Assembly (NCBI GenBank): GCA_035632555.1
Contig: DASQGO010000046.1
Span: 1 to 19,749, forward strand
Reading direction: 5' to 3'
Origin: 2-02-FULL-62-14 sp035632555
Lineage (GTDB): Bacteria; Nitrospirota; Nitrospiria; Nitrospirales; Nitrospiraceae
DNA: 19,749 nucleotides
Shown here: positions 1 through 8,279 of the stretch, one piece after another
Layout: each line of letters starts with the position of its first letter
Numbering within the stretch: the stretch's first letter is position 1
Program-made: the position numbers and the translations under genes
Notes under the pieces: generated by a model
What the model was told of the DNA's origin: nothing
Seen by the model: the letters and a program-made list of their open reading frames with translations, nothing else
The model's database searches: none

Positions 1-1
1 A

Positions 2-2395
2 TCCGGCGGCGGACCTCCTCCCGATGTCCATCGGTTTGTTCCCGGCCTGTGTCTTGCGCTCCTGGGCCTGATGATCCTGGCTTTTTATTACCAGCTCTGG
101 TGGCCGGACCGGATCCTGGTCAAGCGTGACGCAACCATGACATTCCTCCCCGTCAAGCAATACATGATCGACCGCTTGCGGTCGGGAGAGTTGCCGGAAT
201 GGTTCCCCTACGATGCCCTCGGGCGTTCCTTCATCGGCGTCGCAATCACCGGCGTCTTTCACCCGTTTACCCTGCTGTACTTCCTGTTCCCCGTGTCGGA
301 CGCGTTTCGCGTATCGGTCCTGCTCTCCTGTCTGCTCGCAGCAGGCGGGGCATTTTGGCTGGGGCGCCATCTGGGATTGTCTGCCGTCGGTTCGCTGTTG
401 GCGGGGTTTGCATTCGCCTGTTCCGGCTACGTCGTATCGATGACCGAAAACATCGTGTACCTCTACTCGACCTGTCTGATTCCGCTGTTTTTGCTCGCGC
501 TCGACCGCGCGCTGCAAGGCCAGCGTGCATGGACGGCGACGGCGGTGCCGGCGGTCCTATGGGCATCGGTCTTTCTCAATGGAGACATGCAGACCGGCTA
601 TTATTTTACATTCGTGGCCCTGCTCTGGGCTGTCCTGCGCACGCCGGGCACGGTGACACAAGCCGTGCTCACCCTGTCGGCCGTGGCAGGACTGACCGCG
701 CTGCTCGCCGGCATTCAATTGGGGCCATCGTTGATGGTGTATCTCGGGAGCAACGTCAGGCAGTCATCGATCTTCCAGGAGTTTATCCTCCAATGGTCCA
801 CACACCCGCTGCGGCTCCTGACCATGCTGGCCTGGCCCGTCTCAACGGAATCGGAGCCGGGTAATATCATGGGCATTTTCTTCGACAACGTGGCCATGAC
901 GCCATGGGCCGAGAGTTTGTACCTCGGAGTTCCCCTGCTCGGCCTGGCGGTCTTCGGCGCAAGACGACGCAGGGACCTGCATGTCTTCATGGCACTGGGA
1001 TTGTTGGCGCTGTTCCTGGCGCTCGGCCGGTACGGGGGGCTCTATGAAATCCTCCGCAACACGATTCCGCTGTGGTCGGCGTTCCGCTACCCGGAAAAGT
1101 GGATGGGCTTTGTCTCGTTGTCCGCCGCCATGCTGGCCGGCGCCGGCCTGGATGCCCTCCGAACAGATCAGAACAATTCAAAACCCTGGCTCGTGGTCGC
1201 GTGCGCCTGTATCGGCACCGGCCTGTTCCTCGGCACCGCAACGGCCCAGACTCTGCTCGCCGTCCAATACGAGACATCCATGAAAATCGCGCACGACGTC
1301 GCAGACACCAGCGGCCGCGCTTGGTTGATCAGTGGAGTGGCGGCCGGCGGAGTCGGCTTGCTGATCGGCGCCGCCGGGAAACACTGGCTCAGGATCGGTG
1401 CCCTTCTCACGGGCATTGTTGCCATCATGGTCATGGACCTGACGGCCGCGAACGCGCGCGCCTATTTCACCGCGCCACACGCCGTTGCGGAATTCACGCC
1501 TCCATTCGTGCGTGCCCTCGCGGCACGGGAGGGTACGCTCGTTCCCGGGCACTTTCGCGTGGCGACGCTGCACTTCGGCGATCGCATCTCGTGGCCCGGT
1601 CTGCTGGAAGAACGAATCGGCTATCATGGTGCCGGCGCGACTCATTATCGGCAGGCCCTGAACGGCGGATTGAACACCGAATTCGGCATCGAAGGCTTCC
1701 GGTCCTCTCTGCCCGGCGCGAACCCCGCCGTGGACGTAATCAACCGTTTGCATATCTATGACGTCTATGCGCGCATGAACGTGTCGTACTTCGTCGACCT
1801 GCGGTCGCGAATCACGGACCAGCGGCTCGTGGACGGTCTTGTGGACGAGTTGCCGGAGTACGACCTGATCCTGGCCCGTAATCCCGTCCCGGCCAAACCG
1901 CGTGCGTACTTGTCCCGGAGACCAGAGCCGATTTCGACACCGCCGACGCCGACCGCCCTCTTTACCCGACCTGATTTTCTAAGCGGCGAGGTGGATGTGC
2001 TCGAAACGCCGGATGTCCTGCCGGGGCCGGCCACGGCAGGACAGGCCGTCGTGGAACGGTACGCGATGGAACGTGTTGTCGTGCGCACGGAGGCCTCCGC
2101 GCCAGCCGTCCTTGTGCTGGTGGATGCTTTCGCTCCGGGCTGGCGCGCCACGCTCGACACCGGCGATGAGTTACCTATCCTGAGGGCTAACCTGTTGATG
2201 CGCGCCGTCGTGGTGCCGGCCGGAAACCACCGGGTCACGTTTTTCTACCACACGCCGCTTTTGAAAGCCGGGGCCATCGCCTCAACAACCGGCATTGTGC
2301 TCGTCCTCGCGTTGATTGGGTCTGCATGGCGCCGGCGGCGCACGCATGCGGTCGGACCGAAGGAGCCTGGGCATGTTTCAACAACGGCTGGATGA
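2..2395 (+). CDS. YfhO-family polytopic membrane protein, 5' end outside window
   Basis: This is probably a GT-C-fold-type membrane protein of the YfhO family, whose members are linked to glycosylation of cell-envelope polymers. The substrate cannot be told here. The frame is open to the window edge: the first ATG (position 71) lies inside a hydrophobic segment that already begins upstream (RFVPGLCLALLGL then MILAFYY), so the true start lies before position 1. Visible family marks are an early extracytoplasmic loop (LPEWFPYDALGRSFIG), many membrane helices to about residue 465 counted from 71, then a long soluble domain. The C-terminal YfhO signature is present: PGWRATLD near residue 689, then LRANLLMRAVVVPAGNHRVTF, followed by a last helix and a basic tail. 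It overlaps bioF by 23 bp, which suggests translational coupling. Family call is fairly secure; function is inferred. Confidence 0.82.
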   Translation, partial: SGGGPPPDVHRFVPGLCLALLGLMILAFYYQLWWPDRILVKRDATMTFLPVKQYMIDRLRSGELPEWFPYDALGRSFIGVAITGVFHPFTLLYFLFPVSDAFRVSVLLSCLLAAGGAFWLGRHLGLSAVGSLLAGFAFACSGYVVSMTENIVYLYSTCLIPLFLLALDRALQGQRAWTATAVPAVLWASVFLNGDMQTGYYFTFVALLWAVLRTPGTVTQAVLTLSAVAGLTALLAGIQLGPSLMVYLGSNVRQSSIFQEFILQWSTHPLRLLTMLAWPVSTESEPGNIMGIFFDNVAMTPWAESLYLGVPLLGLAVFGARRRRDLHVFMALGLLALFLALGRYGGLYEILRNTIPLWSAFRYPEKWMGFVSLSAAMLAGAGLDALRTDQNNSKPWLVVACACIGTGLFLGTATAQTLLAVQYETSMKIAHDVADTSGRAWLISGVAAGGVGLLIGAAGKHWLRIGALLTGIVAIMVMDLTAANARAYFTAPHAVAEFTPPFVRALAAREGTLVPGHFRVATLHFGDRISWPGLLEERIGYHGAGATHYRQALNGGLNTEFGIEGFRSSLPGANPAVDVINRLHIYDVYARMNVSYFVDLRSRITDQRLVDGLVDELPEYDLILARNPVPAKPRAYLSRRPEPISTPPTPTALFTRPDFLSGEVDVLETPDVLPGPATAGQAVVERYAMERVVVRTEASAPAVLVLVDAFAPGWRATLDTGDELPILRANLLMRAVVVPAGNHRVTFFYHTPLLKAGAIASTTGIVLVLALIGSAWRRRRTHAVGPKEPGHVSTTAG

Positions 2396-3548
2396 GCTGG
2401 CCCGCCGGTCGCTCCTCCGACGGCTGCGCACGATCGAGTCCGCCTCGGAGGCCGAGGTCATCCTCGACGGCCGCCCGATCATCCTGATGGCGTCGAACAA
2501 TTATCTGGGCCTGGCAACCCACCCGGCCTTGAAACGCGCGGCGATCCGGGCCACCGAACGGTTCGGCGTCGGCGCTGGCGCCGCCCGGCTGGTGTCAGGC
2601 ACCCTTCCTCCGCACGAAGAATTGGAAACCGCGCTCGCTAAGTTCAAAGGCGCCGAGGCGGCGCTCGTTTTCGGCTCCGGCTACCTCGCCAATCTGGGCG
2701 TGATCCCGGCGTTGATCGGCGCAGGCGGCCTGATTCTCGCCGACCGGCTCTGCCACGCCAGCCTGATCGACGGCTGCCGCCTGAGCGGCGCCGGTTTTCG
2801 TGTCTACCGCCACAACGATGTCGCGCATCTGAAGTCTTTGCTCGCCGGACGTTCCTCCAAACGGGACACGCTGATCGTGACGGATGGCGTCTTCAGCATG
2901 GATGGAGACCTCGCTCCGCTGCCGGATCTGATCGATCTGGCGGACCGGTACGGCGCGCGGTTGTTCGTGGACGACGCCCACGGCACCGGCGTCATGGGCG
3001 CGCAGGGCCGTGGGACGCCGGAACATTACGGCGTCGAGTTGCGGCTGCCCTTTCATATGGGCACGTTGGGAAAGGCGCTCGGCACATGCGGCGCGTACGT
3101 GGTCGGGTCGGCCGGCCTGATTCAGTATGTGCTCAATACGGCCCGAACGTTTCTCTTCGCAACCGCGCCACCGCCGGCCACGGCGGCGGCGACGGTCGCC
3201 GCCCTTCACGTGTTGCAGGCAGAGCCGGACCGGAGGACACGGCTGTGGAACAATCGAAACTATCTGCACGCCGGCTTGAAAGACCTGGGCTTTCGACTCA
3301 CGGGCAGCGTCAGCCCGATCCTGCCGATCGTGATCGGCGACGCGCAGAAAACCGTTGCGCTGGCCGGCCGATTGCTGGAGCTGGGCGTCTATGCTCCGGC
3401 CATCCGCCCCCCGACCGTGCCGAAAAACACCAGCCGTATCAGGGTGACCGTGACATCGGAGCATAGCCGAGCACAGTTAGATCGTGCATTGGCGGCCTTC
3501 GGACAAGCTGGTCGCGAGTTGAAGATCGCCCGATGTAAAGACGCCTAG
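2373..3548 (+). CDS. bioF: 8-amino-7-oxononanoate synthase (BioF)
   Basis: This cytoplasmic PLP enzyme of the alpha-oxoamine synthase family condenses pimeloyl-CoA/ACP with L-alanine at the first committed step of biotin ring assembly. The product is 391 aa, normal for the family. Motifs in order are ASNNYLGLATHP, ADRLCHASLIDG, the cofactor-contact block VDDAHGTGVMG, and TLGKALGTCGAYV with the Schiff-base lysine at residue 234. The C-terminal APAIRPPTVP is typical of BioF rather than of serine palmitoyltransferase or KBL. The start at 2373 is chosen because GGAG lies about 8 bases upstream and the protein begins MFQQRLDELA. A longer in-frame start at 2316 would add 19 atypical residues. No other bio gene is in the window. 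The partner gene overlapping its start is a YfhO protein, so another acyl-CoA substrate is possible though less likely. Confidence 0.85.
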   Translation: MFQQRLDELARRSLLRRLRTIESASEAEVILDGRPIILMASNNYLGLATHPALKRAAIRATERFGVGAGAARLVSGTLPPHEELETALAKFKGAEAALVFGSGYLANLGVIPALIGAGGLILADRLCHASLIDGCRLSGAGFRVYRHNDVAHLKSLLAGRSSKRDTLIVTDGVFSMDGDLAPLPDLIDLADRYGARLFVDDAHGTGVMGAQGRGTPEHYGVELRLPFHMGTLGKALGTCGAYVVGSAGLIQYVLNTARTFLFATAPPPATAAATVAALHVLQAEPDRRTRLWNNRNYLHAGLKDLGFRLTGSVSPILPIVIGDAQKTVALAGRLLELGVYAPAIRPPTVPKNTSRIRVTVTSEHSRAQLDRALAAFGQAGRELKIARCKDA

Positions 3549-3563
3549 CTCCGCGCCCTGCCA

Positions 3564-3584
3564 GGAATCCGGGCCGGAATCCGG
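3564..3584. repeat. Short tandem direct repeat between bioF and pilT
   Basis: GGAATCCGG occurs twice with a 12-bp period (3564-3572 and 3576-3584). It lies in the 152-bp gap between the bioF stop and the pilT start. The same gap holds a small inverted repeat GAACC-GGTTT-GGTTC around 3600-3614. No clear sigma-70 promoter or U-tailed terminator was seen in the gap. Function is unknown. Confidence 0.4.
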
Positions 3585-3700
3585 ATGGACTTGCACAACG
3601 AACCGGTTTGGTTCACAATTTATTCTGTCAATCGGTTGCTCCCGGAGTGTCGCCGGGACATCAACGATCGCGCGGCACGGACATGTAGGAGGCATCGGCT

Positions 3701-4777
3701 ATGGATATTACTCAGTTGCTCACCTTCGGCGTCCAGCAAGGCGCGTCCGACTGCCACTTGAGCGCGGGCGAGCCGCCCATGCTGCGCATTCACGGGGAAC
3801 TCAAAAAACTGGAACATCCGGCCCTCTCCAAGGACGAAGTCCACAACATGGTCTTCGACATGATGAATGACAACCAACGGAAGGTCTTCCAGGAAACACG
3901 CGAGTGCGACTTTTCGTTCGAGATGGGCGAGATCGCCCGCTTCCGCGTCAATGTATACATGCAGCGGCGCGGCGAAGCGGCCGTATTCCGGACCATCCCG
4001 ACGAAGATCCTGGCCCTGGAGCAATTGGGGATGCCGCCGATTCTGCGCGAGCTCTGCGACAAGGAAAAGGGGCTTGTGCTCGTGACCGGCCCCACCGGGT
4101 CCGGCAAATCCACCACCCTGGCCGCGATGATCGACTACCTGAACGATACCTTTGAAGGCCATATCCTCACCGTCGAGGACCCGATCGAGTTCGTGCACAA
4201 ATCAAAAAAATGCCTCGTCAGCCAGCGCGAACTGGGGCCGCATACCCTGTCGTTTGCGAATGCCCTCAAGGCGGCGCTACGCGAAGACCCAGACATCATT
4301 CTCGTCGGCGAGATGCGGGACCTCGATACCATCCAACTGGCCCTGACCGCAGCCGAGACCGGCCACCTGGTCTTCGGCACGCTGCACACGTCCAGCGCGC
4401 CCAAGACCGTGGACCGTATCATCGACGTGTTTCCGCCGAACCAGCAGGCGCAGATCCGCGCCCAATTTTCAGAATCCATTGAGGGCGTCATCACCCAAAC
4501 GCTGCTCAAGAAAAAGAGCGGAGGGCGGGCGGCGGCGCTGGAGATCATGGTCGGCACCAACGCGGTCCGGAACCTCATCCGCGAGGCCAAGCTCCATCAA
4601 ATCCCCGGCATTATGCAGGCCAGCAAAAAGGACGGTATGCAGACGATGGACATGGCATTGGTGGATCTCGTGACCAAGGGCCTCGTGACCAAGGCGGAGG
4701 CGCAATCCCGCAGCATGACCGCGAATCTCTTCGGCGCACCTGGGGCCCCCGGCGCGCCCGCGGCGCCCGCGGCGTGA
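3701..4777 (+). CDS. pilT: Type IV pilus retraction ATPase PilT
   Basis: This hexameric cytoplasmic ATPase powers pilus depolymerisation and twitching motility. It is 358 aa, close to the usual length, and starts after a good ribosome site (AGGAGG, spacing about 9). The N-terminal PAS-like part begins with QGASDCHLSAGEPPML. The RecA-like domain holds Walker A GPTGSGKST (130-138), Asp box LTVEDPIE (156-163), Walker B DIILVGEMRD (198-207) and His box GHLVFGTLHT (221-230). The AVRNLIREAK element (288-297) matches the AIRNLIRE motif needed for retraction in PilT. The C-terminus ends in a low-complexity Ala/Pro/Gly tail (from about 346). The paralogue pilU follows 53 bp downstream, so the two are probably co-transcribed. 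No pilin or pilus assembly gene is in the window. Confidence 0.95.
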   Translation: MDITQLLTFGVQQGASDCHLSAGEPPMLRIHGELKKLEHPALSKDEVHNMVFDMMNDNQRKVFQETRECDFSFEMGEIARFRVNVYMQRRGEAAVFRTIPTKILALEQLGMPPILRELCDKEKGLVLVTGPTGSGKSTTLAAMIDYLNDTFEGHILTVEDPIEFVHKSKKCLVSQRELGPHTLSFANALKAALREDPDIILVGEMRDLDTIQLALTAAETGHLVFGTLHTSSAPKTVDRIIDVFPPNQQAQIRAQFSESIEGVITQTLLKKKSGGRAAALEIMVGTNAVRNLIREAKLHQIPGIMQASKKDGMQTMDMALVDLVTKGLVTKAEAQSRSMTANLFGAPGAPGAPAAPAA

Positions 4778-4830
4778 ACGAAGGCAGGCAGCATCCCCTG
4801 AGGACGCCACTGTAGCTCTGGAGGCAAGCG

Positions 4831-6024
4831 ATGAACATCCGCGATATTTTGAAAGTCATGGTGGAACGGAACGCGTCGGATATTTATCTGACGGAAGGAT
4901 TGCCGCCGATGTACCGGATCGAGGGTGTGACCCAGCCGGTCGGCACAGCCCCCTTCACCAACGAAATGCTGGAAGCGCTGGCCAACGATGTCATGCGGGA
5001 CAAGCAGAAAAAGGAATTCGAGGAAAACAACGAGATGAATCTGGCCCTGTTCTATCCGGATATGGGCCGGTTCCGCGTCAACATCTTCCGCCAGCGTGGC
5101 AACGTCGGGTTTGTCATTCGTCAGATCAAGGTCGAGATCGTGCCGATCGACAAGCTGGGCCTGCCGCCCATCGTCAAGGACATCATCATGTCCAAGCGCG
5201 GGCTCGTCATCGTGGTCGGCGCCACCGGGTCCGGCAAATCCACCTCGCTGGCCGCGATGATCGACCACCGGAACGCCAACTCGCCCGGCCACATCATCAC
5301 GGTGGAGGACCCGATCGAGTTCGTCCACAAGCACAAGCGCTCGGTCATTACGCAGCGCGAGATCGGGTTCGACACGATGTCGTACCACGCGGCGCTCAAG
5401 AACACCCTGCGGCAGGCGCCGGATGTCATCCTGATCGGCGAGGTCCGCGACCTGGAAACGATGGAGGCCGCGATCGCCTTCGCCGAAACCGGCCACCTGT
5501 GCCTGTGCACCCTCCACGCCAACAACGCCAACCAGGCGATCGAGCGCGTCATGAACTTCTTTCCGCAGGAACGGCACGCGCAGATCTATCTGCAGCTGTC
5601 GCTGAACCTGCGCGCGATTGTCTCGCAGCGACTGATCCCCGGCGTGGACGGCAAGCGCGTGGCCGCCATGGAAGTCATGATGGACACGCCGCGCGTCAAG
5701 GACCTGATCAAAAAAGGCGAGATCGATACGATCAAGGAGGCCATGGAACAGGGCGTCCAGGAAGGCTGCCAGACCTTCGACTATGTGCTCTTCAACCTGT
5801 ACCGAGAGGGGAAAATTTCTCTTGACCAGGCGATCATGAATGCCGACAGCGCGAACAACCTGCGCTTGAAGATCAAACTCGCCGGCCTCAAGACAGACGA
5901 AGAAGGGACGCCTGCTGCACCGGGAGCGCCAGCCGCCGCCAAGGCCGCGTCTCCGACCGCTGCGACCGGCGGCTTCGCCATCAAGCCCTCGGCGCCCGGC
6001 TCGACTCCCTTCAAGAAAGTCTGA
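4831..6024 (+). CDS. pilU: PilT-like retraction ATPase PilU
   Basis: This is the second retraction ATPase. In well-studied species PilU works with PilT to raise retraction force. It is 397 aa and starts after GGAGG with normal spacing. It has Walker A GATGSGKST (130-138), Asp box TVEDPIE (157-163), Walker B DVILIGEVRD (198-207) and His-box region GHLCLCTLHA (221-230). The PilU-like features are FAETGHLCLCTLHANNANQAIERV and a C-terminal extension. Where PilT has AVRNLIRE, this protein has RVKDLIKKGE (288-297), so that motif has diverged. From about residue 357 the tail is rich in Ala, Pro, Gly and Lys and resembles the PilT tail. A strong terminator follows the stop by a few bases. Confidence 0.9.
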   Translation: MNIRDILKVMVERNASDIYLTEGLPPMYRIEGVTQPVGTAPFTNEMLEALANDVMRDKQKKEFEENNEMNLALFYPDMGRFRVNIFRQRGNVGFVIRQIKVEIVPIDKLGLPPIVKDIIMSKRGLVIVVGATGSGKSTSLAAMIDHRNANSPGHIITVEDPIEFVHKHKRSVITQREIGFDTMSYHAALKNTLRQAPDVILIGEVRDLETMEAAIAFAETGHLCLCTLHANNANQAIERVMNFFPQERHAQIYLQLSLNLRAIVSQRLIPGVDGKRVAAMEVMMDTPRVKDLIKKGEIDTIKEAMEQGVQEGCQTFDYVLFNLYREGKISLDQAIMNADSANNLRLKIKLAGLKTDEEGTPAAPGAPAAAKAASPTAATGGFAIKPSAPGSTPFKKV

Positions 6025-6030
6025 ACAACG

Positions 6031-6073
6031 GCCCTGACCGCCTGCCATACGGAGGAGCGGTCAGGGCTTTTCC
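6031..6073 (+). terminator. Intrinsic terminator of pilT-pilU
   Basis: A perfect 11-bp stem pairs GCCCTGACCGC (6031-6041) with GCGGTCAGGGC (6057-6067). The loop is 15 nt and the stem is followed by TTTT then CCTT. It starts 6 bases after the pilU stop. The right arm overlaps the last codons and the stop (6061-6063) of the convergent cytochrome gene. The minus-strand reading lacks a T-tract, so the site should act mainly on the plus strand. Confidence 0.85.
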
Positions 6074-6543
6074 TTCACCCGCTCCAGATAGTCCGCGATT
6101 TTTTCCAGCGCACCGGCGCTGAGTTTTTGACCATACCACCGCGGCATCACCTGATCGGGATACCCGGATGCAACGTAGACGCCTGGGGTCACAACCGACT
6201 CGATGACATACTCGCGCACCGTTTTGGCCTGCCCGTGATAGCTCGGATCTGCAAGACGCAGAGGCCCGGTCGTTCCCAGGACGAGCTCGGGGCCGACGCG
6301 CCCGTCGGCTCCCTGGATCCCAGGGATTGTATGGCACACCGGGCAGCCGGATTTGATGAACAGAACGTCGATCGGCTCTTCGCCTGTTGCGAGCGGGACC
6401 ATCGTCGGATCGAGCTGCGGAGCGGTTGACGGCGCGGAGGCCGGCCTTGGTTCAGGCTTGAGTGCGGCGTAGGTGATGCCGAGCAGAACGATGCCGGCGA
6501 TCAAGAATGTCCAGGCCCGCCCATCGAGATCATGTCCCGCCAC
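6061..6543 (-). CDS. Membrane-anchored monoheme c-type cytochrome
   Basis: This is a 160-aa electron carrier predicted to sit on the outer face of the cytoplasmic membrane. One hydrophobic helix (about residues 11-27) acts as an uncleaved anchor. It is followed by an Ala/Pro-rich linker and a class I cytochrome fold. The heme motif is CPVCH (67-71), and Met133 in the QVMPRWYG segment is the likely distal ligand. The start is GTG at 6543, only 3 bp after the stop of the upstream thioredoxin-like gene, with a weak ribosome site, so translation is probably coupled. It is the last gene of a SUMF1-like / AhpC-TSA / cytochrome group. Redox partner unknown. Confidence 0.85.
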   Translation of the reverse strand: MAGHDLDGRAWTFLIAGIVLLGITYAALKPEPRPASAPSTAPQLDPTMVPLATGEEPIDVLFIKSGCPVCHTIPGIQGADGRVGPELVLGTTGPLRLADPSYHGQAKTVREYVIESVVTPGVYVASGYPDQVMPRWYGQKLSAGALEKIADYLERVKEKP

Positions 6544-6546
6544 GGA

Positions 6547-7077
6547 CTATTTCCACTTGATCGTGCACCCGATCGCATGCGTTTGTGCTTCTGCCGGCGC
6601 ACGACCAGCGAGCAGCGCATCGAGCACGTCCCGCAGATACCGGCGGGTGGCGGCCTTGGGATCCTGCCAATTGTCGTCGATCTTGCCCGTGTAGCGAAGC
6701 GCCCGGGCACGGTCGAACACAAAAAGGTGCGGTGTGTGCGTGGCGCCGTAAGCCCGCGCAACGGCTTGCGAGGCGTCGCGCAGGTATAAAAAATTGAACC
6801 CCTTGGCCCCGGCACGCGTCACCATTTGCTCAAAGCTGTCTTCGGGATAGTTCACGTCGTCGTTCGAGTTGATCGCAATCAGTTGGACGCCACGTTGAGC
6901 ATAGTCGCGCTGGATCGCGACGAGCCGGTCTTCGTAGGCCTGCACGTACGGGCAATGGTTGCAGGAGAACACGACGACGAGCACCGGCTTGTCCGACAGG
7001 CCGTCGAGCGCATGCGTTCGCCCATCGGTGCCGGGGAGCGAGAAGGCAGGAGCAGGATCGCCGATCTGGAGAGACAT
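6547..7077 (-). CDS. Thioredoxin-fold AhpC/TSA family protein
   Basis: This 176-aa protein has no signal peptide (starts MSLQIGDPAPAFSLPG) and is probably cytoplasmic. It has the thioredoxin-like active site SCNHCPYV, with Cys39 and Cys42 forming a CxxC pair. It also has the conserved PHLFVFD segment with a cis-proline-like position (TPHLF). A C-terminal GCTIKWK supplies a third cysteine that is usual for this uncharacterised subfamily. It probably acts as a thiol oxidoreductase or peroxidase-like protein; the substrate is unknown. It lies 42 bp downstream of the SUMF1-like gene and 3 bp upstream of the cytochrome. No strong ribosome site is seen before the ATG. Confidence 0.82.
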   Translation of the reverse strand: MSLQIGDPAPAFSLPGTDGRTHALDGLSDKPVLVVVFSCNHCPYVQAYEDRLVAIQRDYAQRGVQLIAINSNDDVNYPEDSFEQMVTRAGAKGFNFLYLRDASQAVARAYGATHTPHLFVFDRARALRYTGKIDDNWQDPKAATRRYLRDVLDALLAGRAPAEAQTHAIGCTIKWK

Positions 7078-7119
7078 AGGGGAAATAGCCGTCAGCGGTC
7101 AGCCCACGCTGAGTGTTGA

Positions 7120-7986
7120 TTACCTGGGAACGTCCATCACGCAGCGAAAGCCGATGGTCGAGTCCTGATAATCAGGCGTTGCCTTAAAACGGGCTGTGAC
7201 GCGGAGATTGCGCGGCGGATCGTTCCAGCTTCCGCCACGGATGACTTTTTTCTCGCCCTTGTCAGGCCCCGCCGGGTTTTCCTTCGGACTCTTGTTGTAA
7301 TATTCGCCGTCATACCAATCCGCCACCCACTCGCTCGCGTTGCCGGCCATATGATAGAGGCCGTAAGGACTCGTGCCGCCCGTCTTCAAGCCGTGCCGGA
7401 TGCTCATGCCGTCCAACCCACTGGTGACCGCGGCCAGTGTCACCGGATAGCTCACCCAGACCCCGCGGTTGTAGTTGGCGATGTCCACGAACGGCTGCAT
7501 CTGGCCCCAGGGAAACCGCCGCTTGTCCGTCCCGCGCGCCGCCTTTTCCCATTCCGCTTCGGTCGGCAGACGTTTCCCGGCCCACTTGCAATAGTCGGCC
7601 GCATCCTGCCACGCCACGCCGACCACCGGACGGTCGCTGGCCGACGCCGTGGCATCCTCGTCCCACAACGGTGGATCGTGCTTGGTCGCGTCGAGAAACT
7701 TGGCATAGCGGTCCACCGTCACTTCGAATTGATCGATGTAATACGCGCGCAATTTCACCAGATGCTCAGGATTTTCGTTGGGATTGCCTTGATGCGTTTG
7801 ATTCCCCACGTCCTCCGTCCCCATGGTGAACTCTCCCTCGGGGATGAGCATCATCGGAGCCGCATCCTTCCCCCTGGGTTCGCCCGCGGGAATCGGCGGC
7901 GCCTTCTTGTCATCGGCCGCGCCGATAAGCAGTACGCCGAGAAAAAGCAGGGTGAAGGTTTGAATGAGGGTCTTCAGTAGCGTCAT
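7120..7986 (-). CDS. Exported SUMF1/FGE-sulfatase-like domain protein
   Basis: This is a 288-aa protein with an N-terminal signal peptide (hydrophobic to about residue 23, then ADDKK). One formylglycine-generating-enzyme-like domain follows. Family marks are IPEGEFTMGTED (48-59), the RLPTEAEWEKAARG block (139-152), NASEWVADWYD (216-226), VIRGGSWND (248-256) and the closing GFRC (279-282). The paired active-site cysteines of true FGE are absent: the segment after RGGSW has none, and only Cys133 and Cys282 exist. It is therefore a SUMF1-fold protein with a binding or other role, not a sulfatase activator. The ATG follows AGAGG with good spacing. It heads a minus-strand group with a thiol-redox protein and a cytochrome c, which suggests a redox-related periplasmic function (inference). 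Confidence 0.85.
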   Translation of the reverse strand: MTLLKTLIQTFTLLFLGVLLIGAADDKKAPPIPAGEPRGKDAAPMMLIPEGEFTMGTEDVGNQTHQGNPNENPEHLVKLRAYYIDQFEVTVDRYAKFLDATKHDPPLWDEDATASASDRPVVGVAWQDAADYCKWAGKRLPTEAEWEKAARGTDKRRFPWGQMQPFVDIANYNRGVWVSYPVTLAAVTSGLDGMSIRHGLKTGGTSPYGLYHMAGNASEWVADWYDGEYYNKSPKENPAGPDKGEKKVIRGGSWNDPPRNLRVTARFKATPDYQDSTIGFRCVMDVPR

Positions 7987-8112
7987 TGTTGGACCTCTAA
8001 GATATGAATGAACGACATGAATAGCTCACCCGAATAAACACGTGAGGTGGTGCTTATCCGGCGGTTCAGTTTCGATAAAGCGCCGGTTAGCCGCCGGTAC
8101 GAGCAAGCTTGG
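7987..8112. other. Gap between the SUMF1-like gene and tRNA-Glu, with weak hairpin
   Basis: Only a 7-bp inverted repeat CCGGCGG (8058-8064) / CCGCCGG (8091-8097) with a 26-nt loop stands out. It lies downstream of the tRNA and upstream of the SUMF1-like gene. It has no T-tract on either strand. It could help tRNA 3' processing or termination, but nothing proves it. Confidence 0.25.
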
Positions 8113-8190
8113 TGGTGTCCCCAACGGGATTCGAACCCGTGTTGCCGGCTTGAAAGGCCGGCGTCCTAGGCCAGGCTAGACGATGGGGAC
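8113..8190 (-). tRNA. tRNA-Glu (anticodon UUC), CCA encoded
   Basis: Read on the minus strand it begins GTCCCCATCGTCTAG and folds into a full cloverleaf. The acceptor stem pairs GTCCCCA with TGGGGAC, with discriminator A. The anticodon stem is CCGGC/GCCGG with loop CTTTCAA, giving anticodon TTC. The T arm is CGGGT-TCGAATC-CCGT. The body is 75 nt (8116-8190), normal for tRNA-Glu, and the genome encodes the 3' CCA (8113-8115). No copy of its 3' end was noticed elsewhere in the window, so no sign of use as an integration site. Confidence 0.96.
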
Positions 8191-8279
8191 GCAACGATCA
8201 GCGAAGAAAATAAGAACGCGGCTGTCAGGGCCAGCGCTCGGAGGGGAAATCTAACAGATGGACTGGAGGTAGTCAAACC

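Noticed and set aside
4597..6048. 483-codon minus-strand open frame across pilU and the end of pilT
   Set aside because: It is antisense to two certain genes. Its translation is rich in Arg, His, Asp and Gly with no family pattern, as expected from the shadow of a high-GC gene.
7120..7986. True formylglycine-generating enzyme (sulfatase activator)
   Set aside because: The paired catalytic cysteines are absent and no sulfatase gene is nearby.
8113..8190. tRNA-Glu as an attachment site of an integrated element
   Set aside because: No integrase gene and no duplicate of the tRNA 3' end were noticed in the window.
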